A stretch of 64,000 bases of DNA. It comes from Flavobacterium psychrophilum (GTDB lineage: Bacteria; Bacteroidota; Bacteroidia; Flavobacteriales; Flavobacteriaceae). The DNA is taken from assembly GCA_001708385.1 (NCBI GenBank), contig CP012388.1, positions 3,348,001 through 3,412,000 of the forward strand. The letters are read 5' to 3'. This document shows, piece by piece, positions 7,382 to 13,963 of the stretch. Under the pieces are notes generated by a model. It saw only the letters and a list, made by a program, of their open reading frames with translations, was not told where the DNA came from and did no database searches. Each line of letters starts with the position of its first letter. The first letter of the stretch is position 1. The translations under genes were made by a program, and so were the position numbers.

Positions 7382-7415
7382 CCCTCTTCCTAGGAGAGGG
7401 GTTGGAGATAAGGAT
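7382..7415 (+). repeat. REP-like palindromic element R2
   Basis: CCCTCTTCC (7382-7390) pairs with GGAGAGGG (7393-7400), with one bulged T. It is followed by GTTGGAGATAAGGAT, close to the tail of R1. It sits just upstream of Y RNA unit 3, as R1 sits upstream of unit 1. Confidence 0.6.
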
Positions 7416-7427
7416 AAAAAATATACC

Positions 7428-7536
7428 GGTAAGTGTCGTGTATAAGGGTTACTCCATTGGTCATTGCGGGTTCGAATCCCGTCACTTTATCCCGAAGATA
7501 GGAGTGTTCGGATCCCTTTTCGCTTGTTGCCTTACC
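7428..7536 (+). ncRNA. Y RNA unit 3, T-arm and acceptor-like hairpin, no D-arm
   Basis: A 109-nt unit closed by GGTAAG (7428-7433) pairing with CTTACC (7531-7536). The 5' boxes are TGTCGT (7434-7439) and GTTACTCCA (7448-7456), 14 nt apart start to start; TTGC (7527-7530) precedes the closing arm. The T-arm is GCGGG/CCCGT with loop TTCGAAT (7466-7482). It is followed at once by CACTTTATC (7483-7491), which folds back on GATAGGAGTG (7497-7506) with a bulge, an acceptor-stem-like hairpin. No D-arm is recognisable. The next unit begins only 3 nt downstream. Confidence 0.8.
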
Positions 7537-7539
7537 AAA

Positions 7540-7672
7540 TACAGGATGCCGTAGGAGTGGGATACTTCGTCACCATTAGGGGAGGAATAACGTAGTCGTT
7601 TTATATGGCAAGGTTATCCGGTTCGACTCCGGCCAGACACGCCCCGTTCCCAACCCGTTTTTTGCTCCTGTA
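7540..7672 (+). ncRNA. Y RNA unit 4, degenerate tRNA-like domain
   Basis: A 133-nt unit closed by TACAGGA (7540-7546) pairing with TCCTGTA (7666-7672). The 5' boxes are TGCCGT (7547-7552) and GATACTTCG (7561-7569), 14 nt apart start to start; TTTTGC precedes the closing arm. A T-arm-like hairpin has CCGG/CCGG with loop TTCGACT (7618-7632). D-arm and acceptor strands are not recognisable. It is separated from unit 3 by 3 nt and from unit 5 by 5 nt. Confidence 0.77.
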
Positions 7673-7677
7673 AAAAT

Positions 7678-7772
7678 ATTGAGATGCCGTATTACAAAGC
7701 GTTACTTCGTTTGGTTGTTCGTCGGGTTCAATTCCCGAAAGTATAAAAGCGCTTGTTGCCATTGCTCTTAAT
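7678..7772 (+). ncRNA. Y RNA unit 5, T-arm only
   Basis: A 95-nt unit closed by ATTGAGA (7678-7684) pairing with TCTTAAT (7766-7772) through one G-U pair. The 5' boxes are TGCCGT (7685-7690) and GTTACTTCG (7701-7709), 16 nt apart start to start in this copy. TTGC (7762-7765) directly precedes the closing arm. The T-arm is TCGGG/CCCGA with loop TTCAATT (7722-7738). No D-arm is seen. Confidence 0.75.
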
Positions 7773-7775
7773 GCT

Positions 7776-7845
7776 AAAAGAGTGCCGTTGTCTAGTGTTA
7801 CTTCGTCCAAAGAAAAAACTCCACTTAACAGTTATTGCCTCTTTT
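7776..7845 (+). ncRNA. Y RNA unit 6, minimal Y stem without tRNA-like domain
   Basis: A 70-nt unit closed by AAAAGAG (7776-7782) pairing with CTCTTTT (7839-7845). The 5' boxes are TGCCGT (7783-7788) and GTTACTTCG (7797-7805), 14 nt apart start to start; TTGC (7835-7838) precedes the closing arm. It has no T-loop. Two extra T residues follow the stem, so the unit may also act as a terminator. It ends 63 nt before the rtcB start codon. Confidence 0.77.
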
Positions 7846-7908
7846 TTAATATGTAATTAACCCTATTCAAAATAAAAACCAACTAACTTTAATTTTCAAA
7901 CCATAGAT

Positions 7909-9333
7909 ATGGAAGCATTAATAAACGGAACCGATTTGCTATACGCCGGTTATAAAGAAACTGGAATATTAGGCCTTGCCTTAAAACTGGCTAACTCTAA
8001 ATACCACGATCAGCCGAGGGAAGAAGTGCTGGCACTTTTTAAAAAAGTAAAAGACTACCCTGAGAATTTTTTGGACGATGAAGTATTAGAACCATTGGCA
8101 TCGGCAATGATAGTAGAGGCCAATGCGCCAAAAGATGAAACGATACCATTAAAAGAAACTTCAGATTCTTATACTGTTTACGGTAAAGAACACATAGAAG
8201 AAGGTGCCAGGGCCCAGATGGATGTGGCAATGAAACTTCCTGTAACGGTAGCAGGTGCTTTAATGCCTGATGCCCACCAGGGATACGGCTTGCCGATAGG
8301 TGGGGTACTGGCTACCAGAAATGCTATTATACCTTATGGTGTAGGTGTAGATATTGGGTGCAGGATGGCATTGTCTATATACGATATACCGGAACATCAT
8401 TTTTTACAGAATGAAGCCAAATACAAACGAGAGCTTATTGCGCATACCAAATTTGGCGCAGGCCACGGTTATCATGGACAGTACAAGACAAAACATGATG
8501 TGCTCGACAGGGATGAATTTAATATTGCACCCTTTATTAAAAAACTGCACGATAAAGCCTGGTCGCAATTAGGTACGTCGGGAGGAGGTAATCACTTTGT
8601 AGAATTTGGTATAATTGAATTTGAACAAAGAGATGAGGTGCTGAATATAGATAAAGGCCGTTATGTGGCATTGCTTACGCATTCGGGTTCGAGGGGGTTC
8701 GGGGCGACCATAGCGGGTCATTATACAAAACTGGCTAAAAGTATTACCAAACTTCCTAAAGAGGCTGCGAACCTGGCTTATTTAGATATGAATTCGCAGG
8801 AAGGGCAGGAGTACTGGATAGCTATGAACCTTGCAGGTGATTATGCTTCGGCCTGTCATCAGGTAATTCATGATAAAATGAAATCGGCTCTTGGTGCACA
8901 GATATTAGCTAAAGTAGAGAATCACCATAACTTTGCCTGGAAAGAAATACTTAACGGCGAGGAAGTGATAGTGCATAGAAAAGGTGCTACTCCAGCAGGT
9001 AAAGGTGTTATGGGAATTATTCCGGGAAGTATGACAGCACCGGGTTTTTTAGTGAGGGGTAAAGGAGAAGCAGATGCTATTAACTCTGCCTCGCATGGTG
9101 CCGGAAGGCAGATGAGCCGTACCCAGGCTATAAAAAGCATAACCAAAGCGGATATGCGCGAGATACTGAAAGATCATGGTGTAACTCTTATCGGTGCCGG
9201 TAGGGACGAAGCCCCGATGGCCTATAAAAATATTGATGCTGTAATGGCATCGCAAATCGAACTGGTAGATGTTGTGGCTAAATTTACACCTAAGTTGGTG
9301 CGTATGGCAGACGACGGAAGCAGGGAAGATTAA
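7909..9333 (+). CDS. rtcB: RtcB-type RNA-splicing ligase
   Basis: A 474-residue tRNA/RNA ligase that joins 2',3'-cyclic phosphate (3'-phosphate) ends to 5'-OH ends using GTP and Mn2+. All signature motifs are present: D121-A-H123-Q-G-Y-G-x-P-I-G, the metal-binding GVDIGC (Cys151), GGGNH (His229), LTHSGSRG (His258), ENHHNF, and the guanylylated histidine in VHRKGATPAG (about His356), followed by ASHGAGRQMSR. The length matches the long RtcB class. With Rsr and the Y RNA array it forms an RNA-repair locus; no rtcA cyclase or archease gene is seen nearby. A terminator follows after 15 nt. Confidence 0.96.
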   Translation: MEALINGTDLLYAGYKETGILGLALKLANSKYHDQPREEVLALFKKVKDYPENFLDDEVLEPLASAMIVEANAPKDETIPLKETSDSYTVYGKEHIEEGARAQMDVAMKLPVTVAGALMPDAHQGYGLPIGGVLATRNAIIPYGVGVDIGCRMALSIYDIPEHHFLQNEAKYKRELIAHTKFGAGHGYHGQYKTKHDVLDRDEFNIAPFIKKLHDKAWSQLGTSGGGNHFVEFGIIEFEQRDEVLNIDKGRYVALLTHSGSRGFGATIAGHYTKLAKSITKLPKEAANLAYLDMNSQEGQEYWIAMNLAGDYASACHQVIHDKMKSALGAQILAKVENHHNFAWKEILNGEEVIVHRKGATPAGKGVMGIIPGSMTAPGFLVRGKGEADAINSASHGAGRQMSRTQAIKSITKADMREILKDHGVTLIGAGRDEAPMAYKNIDAVMASQIELVDVVAKFTPKLVRMADDGSRED

Positions 9334-9348
9334 TTTGAATTGAAAAGT

Positions 9349-9373
9349 AAGCCGGAAATTCTACGGCTTTTTT
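9349..9373 (+). terminator. Terminator after rtcB
   Basis: AAGCCG (9349-9354) pairs with CGGCTT (9364-9369), followed by TTTTT. It closes the rsr-Y-rtcB unit. Confidence 0.8.
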
Positions 9374-9390
9374 ATATGTTGCTGTATGTT

Positions 9391-9398
9391 TATATTTG
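9391..9398 (+). promoter_or_regulatory. -7 promoter box TATATTTG
   Basis: A perfect TAnnTTTG box 17 nt upstream of ATG 9416. It rules out the upstream in-frame ATG at 9386 as the start of the dipeptidase gene. Confidence 0.7.
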
Positions 9399-9415
9399 TA
9401 ATTCAATCTTCACTC

Positions 9416-10066
9416 ATGAAAATCATTCCTTTCCTATCTATTATAAGTCTCATTGCTTTATCGGTGTTTTCACCGAAAGGTATGTATTTCCGCGAAGGCG
9501 TAACAATCACAGTTCAGGATACTTTAAGAGAATGGGCTGAAGTGAATTTTGAAATACAGGGCATTCAGAATAAGATGGCTTATGCCGATACGGCTAATTT
9601 TATGCACCAAAAGATCTATCCTTGTGCACGTTGTTTACTTCGTCCCGAAGTTGCTGATGCCCTGGAAGAAGCGAATCAGATAGCGAAAGATAAAGGCTAT
9701 GCGTTGGTTATATATGATTGTTATCGCCCGTACGGGTACCAAAAGGTTATGTATGATATTGTTAAAGATCCACGTTATGTGGCGCCACCTGGAAAAGGAT
9801 CGAATCATAACCGCGGCCAGGCTATAGATTTATCGTTGGCAGATGAAAACGGTAATTTGCTGGATATGGGTACGCCCTTTGACGATTTTACAGCGAAGTC
9901 GCATTATGACGCTGAAGGACTTTCGCGCGAAGCAAGACGCAACAGAAAAGTGTTGCGAAACATTATGAAAAGAGCTGGTTTTACACCATACAATAACGAA
10001 TGGTGGCATTTTGATTACAAAAAACAACATTATGACACAGCCGATTTTAGGTGGGATTGTAAATAA
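9416..10066 (+). CDS. VanX-like D-alanyl-D-alanine dipeptidase (peptidase M15D)
   Basis: A 216-residue zinc peptidase expected to cleave the D-Ala-D-Ala dipeptide outside the cytoplasm, probably for cell-wall turnover or nutrition. An N-terminal signal sequence is visible (MKIIPFLSIISLIALSVFS). Catalytic motifs are intact: SNHNRGQAIDL carries the zinc His and Asp, and NNEWWHFDY carries the catalytic Glu and the third zinc ligand His. The Arg of DCYRPYGYQ is the conserved transition-state residue region. The start at 9416 is set by the promoter box at 9391-9398. No vanA/vanH-like genes are nearby, so glycopeptide resistance is not implied. Confidence 0.9.
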   Translation: MKIIPFLSIISLIALSVFSPKGMYFREGVTITVQDTLREWAEVNFEIQGIQNKMAYADTANFMHQKIYPCARCLLRPEVADALEEANQIAKDKGYALVIYDCYRPYGYQKVMYDIVKDPRYVAPPGKGSNHNRGQAIDLSLADENGNLLDMGTPFDDFTAKSHYDAEGLSREARRNRKVLRNIMKRAGFTPYNNEWWHFDYKKQHYDTADFRWDCK

Positions 10067-10151
10067 TATACCTGTTCTGTTAAAAAATAAAGCATTCGGG
10101 ATTTGCCTGATATTTTAAGATGAAATCTTATTTTATAAAATAAACTCAAAC

Positions 10152-10159
10152 TATATTTG
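10152..10159 (+). promoter_or_regulatory. -7 promoter box TATATTTG
   Basis: A perfect TAnnTTTG box 18 nt upstream of ATG 10178. It probably drives the exonuclease-FAH-Hpt-cinA run. Confidence 0.7.
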
Positions 10160-10177
10160 TAATTATACAATTTCATT

Positions 10178-10954
10178 ATGGAACTTAAGCTGCATAAACC
10201 TATTTGCTTTTTTGACCTTGAAACTACAGGTACAGATATATCGAGAGACCGAATTGTAGAGATCTCTATACTAAAGGTTTATCCTAATGGCAATAAAGAA
10301 AGCTGTACATGGCTGGTTAACCCCGAAAGACCTATACCACCTGCAACTACTGCTTTTCACGGTATTACCGATGATAAAGTGGTAAACGAGCCTACATTCA
10401 AAGAGCTTTCGCATACAATTTATAACATGATCAAAGATTCAGATCTTGGAGGGTATAACTCTGACAGGTTTGATATTCCGCTATTGGCTGAAGAGCTGCT
10501 TCGTGCAGGTGTTGACTTTGATATGAAAAACAGGGTGTCGGTAGATGTGCAGACTATCTTCCATAAAAAAGAAGAACGTACATTAAGTGCTGCGTATAAG
10601 TTTTACTGTGGTAAAACCCTGGATAATGCCCACACAGCAGAAGCGGATACTAACGCTACTTACGAAATTTTAAAATCGCAGCTGGAGCGTTACGACGATC
10701 TTGAGAACGACATGAAGCTGCTTTCTGAATATACTACCCGTAAAAAAACGGTAGATTTTGCAGGATTTATTGTCCTGGATCCTGACGGAGAGGAAATTTT
10801 TACATTTGGTAAACACAAAGGTGCCAAGGTAGAAAAAGTACTGGAGCAGGAACCCGGATATTTTGGATGGATTCAGAATGCTGATTTTCCGTTGTACACT
10901 AAGAAAGTGCTAACGGCAATCAAACTAAGAAAATTAAATAATAAATTGGCTTAA
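10178..10954 (+). CDS. DnaQ-like 3'-5' exonuclease (DEDDh family)
   Basis: A 258-residue exonuclease related to the epsilon subunit of DNA polymerase III. The DEDDh residues are in CFFDLETTG (D, E), GYNSDRFDIPLL (D) and HTAEADTNAT (H, D). HGITDDKV is the usual Exo I-proximal motif. The C-terminal 65 residues (FTFGKHKGAKVEKVLEQEP...) match the extra domain common to Bacteroidota stand-alone members. It probably trims DNA or RNA ends in repair. It is the first gene of a four-gene same-strand run with short spacings. Confidence 0.9.
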   Translation: MELKLHKPICFFDLETTGTDISRDRIVEISILKVYPNGNKESCTWLVNPERPIPPATTAFHGITDDKVVNEPTFKELSHTIYNMIKDSDLGGYNSDRFDIPLLAEELLRAGVDFDMKNRVSVDVQTIFHKKEERTLSAAYKFYCGKTLDNAHTAEADTNATYEILKSQLERYDDLENDMKLLSEYTTRKKTVDFAGFIVLDPDGEEIFTFGKHKGAKVEKVLEQEPGYFGWIQNADFPLYTKKVLTAIKLRKLNNKLA

Positions 10955-10973
10955 ATACTAATTGCCCCTTACT

Positions 10974-11585
10974 ATGAAGATAATCTGCATTGGCAGGAAT
11001 TATGTTAAGCACATTGAAGAACTGCAAAACGAAAGGCCTGATGAGCCTGTTATTTTCTTAAAGCCGGATACGGCTGTTGTGCAAAAGCAATTTCCATTTG
11101 TAATTCCTGAGTTTACTAACGATGTACATCATGAAGTTGAGGTGCTGGTTAAAATAAACAAGGTAGGTAAATATATAGATGCCAAATTTGCCCATAAATA
11201 TTACGACGAGATTGGTTTGGGTATAGATTTTACGGCTCGCGACCTTCAGGCAAAACTGAAGGAAAAAGGTCTGCCGTGGGAAAAAGCTAAAGCATTTGAC
11301 GGTTCGGCTGTTGTTGGCGACTTTGTGTCTAAGACAGAATTTCCCGACCTTAACAATATTAATTTTGAGCTTACCAGTAATAGTACGGTGGTTCAGTCAG
11401 GAAATACACAGCACATGTTGTGGAAGATTGACGAAATTATAGCTTATGTGTCGCAATATTTTACATTGCGTACTGGCGACATCATTTTTACAGGTACTCC
11501 GGAAGGGGTTGCGAAAGTTAGCCCTGAAGATGTGCTGGAAGGATTTATTGAAGGAAAGAAACTATTCAGGATACAGGTAAAATAA
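10974..11585 (+). CDS. Fumarylacetoacetate hydrolase (FAH) family enzyme
   Basis: A 203-residue metal-dependent hydrolase or decarboxylase of the FAH/YcgM type. It opens with MKIICIGRNYVKHIEEL. Metal-binding acidic residues are in HHEVEVLVKI, and GIDFTARDLQ, KAFDGSAVVGDF and FTGTPEGVAKV are hallmark motifs. Relatives act as acylpyruvases or oxaloacetate decarboxylases. I chose ATG 10974 over the TTG at 10962, because homologues start at the first strand with M-K-I-I-x-I-G-R-N-Y. The stop codon overlaps the next start codon by one base, so it is translationally coupled to the Hpt gene. Confidence 0.88.
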   Translation: MKIICIGRNYVKHIEELQNERPDEPVIFLKPDTAVVQKQFPFVIPEFTNDVHHEVEVLVKINKVGKYIDAKFAHKYYDEIGLGIDFTARDLQAKLKEKGLPWEKAKAFDGSAVVGDFVSKTEFPDLNNINFELTSNSTVVQSGNTQHMLWKIDEIIAYVSQYFTLRTGDIIFTGTPEGVAKVSPEDVLEGFIEGKKLFRIQVK

Positions 11586-11929
11586 TGGCGTTATACTACA
11601 ACCTATCTAAAGTATATGCAATCTCTGACAATGATGTTGAGTTTGCTAAGCAGATTGTTTCTCTCTTTTTGGAAGAAGTGCCTGCCGAGATGAAAAATAT
11701 TAAACATGGCCTTAAAGATAAAGACCACAATAAAGTATACCATGCAGCCCATAAAATTAAGCCTACGCTTGATTTACTGGGTATGACGTTGGCGTATGAC
11801 GATGTTGTGGCTGTGGAAACCTGGAGCCGCGCCGAAGGTAAAAAGAAGGAAATTAAGGATATTGTAAAAAGCCTTAAAGAATATATAAGCAAGACGGTTA
11901 AGGAACTTAAAAAAGATTACGACCTTTAG
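11585..11929 (+). CDS. Hpt-domain histidine phosphotransfer protein
   Basis: A 114-residue all-helical phosphotransfer protein that shuttles phosphoryl groups between response-regulator receiver domains. The site of phosphorylation is the His of AAHKIKPTLDLLG, the usual H-x-[IL]-K-[GP] pattern, at about residue 56. It has no kinase or receiver gene next to it. A hybrid kinase with its own Hpt domain lies at 36.4-38.4 kb, but a link is not shown. The start overlaps the FAH stop by 1 bp, and cinA begins 3 nt after its stop. Confidence 0.85.
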   Translation: MALYYNLSKVYAISDNDVEFAKQIVSLFLEEVPAEMKNIKHGLKDKDHNKVYHAAHKIKPTLDLLGMTLAYDDVVAVETWSRAEGKKKEIKDIVKSLKEYISKTVKELKKDYDL

Positions 11930-11932
11930 ATA

Positions 11933-13180
11933 ATGAAAGCAGCGGTTGTTACCATAGGCGATGAGATACTAATTGGCCAGATAACGGATACAAATACCGG
12001 TTATATAGCTAAGGCACTGGACAAGATAGGTATTGGCGTGCATGAAACACGATCTATTAGTGATGAAAGGCAGCATATCCTGGAGACGCTGGCTTATTTT
12101 CAGAATAGGGTAGATGTTGTAATTGTAACAGGCGGCCTTGGGCCAACTAAGGATGATGTTACAAAAGTGGCGTTCTGCGAATATTTTGATGATCATCTTG
12201 TGCGTGACGAAGCAATAGAAGCTCATGTGATTGAGCTTATAGAGAAGGCAATGAAAAGGCCGGCATCGCAAATGAATAAAGATCAGGCGCTGGTGCCTTC
12301 TAAAGCAAAAGTACTGCACAATGCGGTAGGTACTGCGCCCGGCATGTGGATGGAGCGCGGTGATACGGCGTTTATTTCGTTACCGGGAGTGCCGTATGAA
12401 ATGAAATACCTTGTAGATAACGAGATCATTCCGCAATTTGTAGAAAAATACGAAAGGCCGTATATACTTCATAAAACGATAATTACGCACGGACAAGGGG
12501 AGAGCCTTGTTGCCGAACGTATAGAAGACTGGGAGAACAATCTCCCTGCATTCATAAAACTGGCTTACCTACCCAATCCGGGCCGTGTAAGGCTTCGCCT
12601 GAGTGCCAGGGGAGAAGATGAGCAGTTTCTTAAAGATACCATTGATGTCGAAGCACTTAAACTTAAGGATATTATTGGCGACATTATTGTTGGCTTTGAT
12701 GAAGATGAAACGATTGAGGTTGTTTTAGGTAGGTTATTAAAGCAAAAGGGTAAAACCCTTGCTGCGGCAGAAAGCTGTACAGGGGGTAAAATTGCACAGA
12801 TGATAACATCTGTAGCGGGATCTTCGGCCTATTTTAAAGGTAGTGCAGTTACGTATGCTACAGATGCAAAAGTAAATATACTTAAGGTAGAACAGCAGTT
12901 AATAGATGTTTTTAGTGTAGTTAGTGCACAGGTTGCCGAAAATATGGCACTAAGGGCAAAGACCATTTTTGGGTCGGATTATGCGGTTTCTACTACAGGA
13001 AATGCAGGGCCGCTTAAAGGTGATTCTGCGGTTGAGGTTGGTACCGTTTATATAGGTGTTGCAACCCCAAAAGGGGTGTTTAGCGAAAAGTTAGATCTGG
13101 GTCAGCCCCGTGAAAAGGTTATCGAGAGGGCTGCTAATAAGGCTCTTGAGAAAATTTATCAGGAAATTTTAAAAAACTAA
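11933..13180 (+). CDS. cinA: CinA family nicotinamide-nucleotide amidohydrolase
   Basis: A 415-residue two-domain protein. The N-terminal MoCF-like domain (residues 1-170; [36 protein letters not shown]) has COG1058 ADP-ribose pyrophosphatase-type features. The C-terminal CinA domain (about 255-415) has the amidase motif [13 protein letters not shown] and STTGNAGP. The full-length form recycles NMN and may be induced with competence. It is the last gene of the exonuclease-FAH-Hpt run. Confidence 0.93.
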   Translation: MKAAVVTIGDEILIGQITDTNTGYIAKALDKIGIGVHETRSISDERQHILETLAYFQNRVDVVIVTGGLGPTKDDVTKVAFCEYFDDHLVRDEAIEAHVIELIEKAMKRPASQMNKDQALVPSKAKVLHNAVGTAPGMWMERGDTAFISLPGVPYEMKYLVDNEIIPQFVEKYERPYILHKTIITHGQGESLVAERIEDWENNLPAFIKLAYLPNPGRVRLRLSARGEDEQFLKDTIDVEALKLKDIIGDIIVGFDEDETIEVVLGRLLKQKGKTLAAAESCTGGKIAQMITSVAGSSAYFKGSAVTYATDAKVNILKVEQQLIDVFSVVSAQVAENMALRAKTIFGSDYAVSTTGNAGPLKGDSAVEVGTVYIGVATPKGVFSEKLDLGQPREKVIERAANKALEKIYQEILKN

Positions 13181-13213
13181 TTAATTAAGTTTGTGTAATA
13201 GTTTTATTTTTCT

Positions 13214-13221
13214 TTTCTTTG
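13214..13221 (+). promoter_or_regulatory. Promoter of the rpmB-rpmG operon
   Basis: TTTCTTTG followed by CACC is one mismatch from TAnnTTTG. TTTG at 13190-13193 is a candidate -33 element. The rpmB start codon is 39 nt downstream of the box. Confidence 0.55.
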
Positions 13222-13259
13222 CACCCTGATTTTGAATAACGATATAAAAGCGAGAAATA

Positions 13260-13496
13260 ATGTCAAGAGTTTGTGCCCTTACCGGTAAAAGAGCGATGGT
13301 TGGAAATAATGTTTCCCACGCAATGAACAAAACTAAAAGGAAGTTTAGTGTAAACTTAGTGAAGAAGCGTTTTTATCTTCCTGAAGAAGATAGGTGGATC
13401 ACACTTAGAGTAGCCGCTTCTACTATCAAGACAATTAACAAAAACGGTATTGCAGCAGTTTTGAAAGAAGCTAAAGCTAACGGATTTATTAAATAA
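13260..13496 (+). CDS. rpmB: 50S ribosomal protein L28
   Basis: A 78-residue ribosomal protein with the typical start [20 protein letters not shown] and basic NKTKRKF segment. It precedes rpmG by 28 nt in the conserved Bacteroidota order rpmB-rpmG-DUF4295-ftsY. Confidence 0.97.
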   Translation: MSRVCALTGKRAMVGNNVSHAMNKTKRKFSVNLVKKRFYLPEEDRWITLRVAASTIKTINKNGIAAVLKEAKANGFIK

Positions 13497-13524
13497 TAAG
13501 TCTTACCAATAAATATATAGCAAG

Positions 13525-13707
13525 ATGGCAAAGAAAGGTAATAGAATCCAGGTGATTTTAGAGTGTACTGAGCATAAAGCTTCTGGTGTTGCAGGAACTT
13601 CAAGGTACATTACTACTAAAAACAAAAAGAACACTCCGGACAGACTTGAGATTAAAAAATTTAATCCGGTTCTTAAAAGAGTGACTGTACATAAAGAAAT
13701 TAAATAA
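13525..13707 (+). CDS. rpmG: 50S ribosomal protein L33
   Basis: A 60-residue protein with the L33 pattern [32 protein letters not shown] and [14 protein letters not shown]. It has a single Cys where zinc-binding forms carry CxxC pairs, so it is a zinc-independent (C-minus type) L33. Confidence 0.96.
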   Translation: MAKKGNRIQVILECTEHKASGVAGTSRYITTKNKKNTPDRLEIKKFNPVLKRVTVHKEIK

Positions 13708-13716
13708 TCATTAGTC

Positions 13717-13869
13717 ATGGCAAAGAAAACCGTAGCATCGTTACAGACATCTTCAAAAAGGTTAACTAAAGCTATCAAGATGGTAAAATCTCCAAAATCT
13801 GGAGCTTATACTTTCGTTGAAAGCGTTATGGCTCCTGAAGAAGTAGATGGATTTCTTAAGAAGAAATAA
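13717..13869 (+). CDS. DUF4295 family small protein (Bacteroidota-specific)
   Basis: A 50-residue basic protein starting MAKKTVASLQTSSKRLTKAI and ending with FLKKK. It lies 9 nt after rpmG. This tiny gene is a near-invariant neighbour of rpmG in Bacteroidota and is assigned to DUF4295. A ribosome-associated role is suggested only by position and charge. It is easily missed because of its length. Confidence 0.88.
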   Translation: MAKKTVASLQTSSKRLTKAIKMVKSPKSGAYTFVESVMAPEEVDGFLKKK

Positions 13870-13888
13870 TATCTACCATAATATATAG

Positions 13889-13923
13889 AAAAGCTACTTT
13901 CGGTTTACGGAAGTAGCTTTTTT
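13889..13923 (+). terminator. Terminator after the rpmB-rpmG-DUF4295 operon
   Basis: AAGCTACTT pairs with AAGTAGCTT around TCGGTTTACGG, followed by TTTTTATT. The next gene, ftsY, begins 40 nt later. Confidence 0.88.
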
Positions 13924-13963
13924 ATTTTCTATATTTACATGGGAAAAAATTACAACTGTTACT

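Noticed and set aside
7303..7554. 83-residue plus-strand frame inside the rsr-rtcB gap
   Set aside because: It crosses Y RNA units 2, 3 and 4 and the R2 hairpin, has no family resemblance, and the RNA-type covariation explains the sequence better.
7601..7810. 69-residue minus-strand frame inside the rsr-rtcB gap
   Set aside because: It is antisense to units 4-6 and has no recognisable protein features.
9416..10066. VanX-like dipeptidase as a vancomycin-resistance gene
   Set aside because: No vanH or vanA partner is near, and secreted M15D peptidases are common in Bacteroidota.
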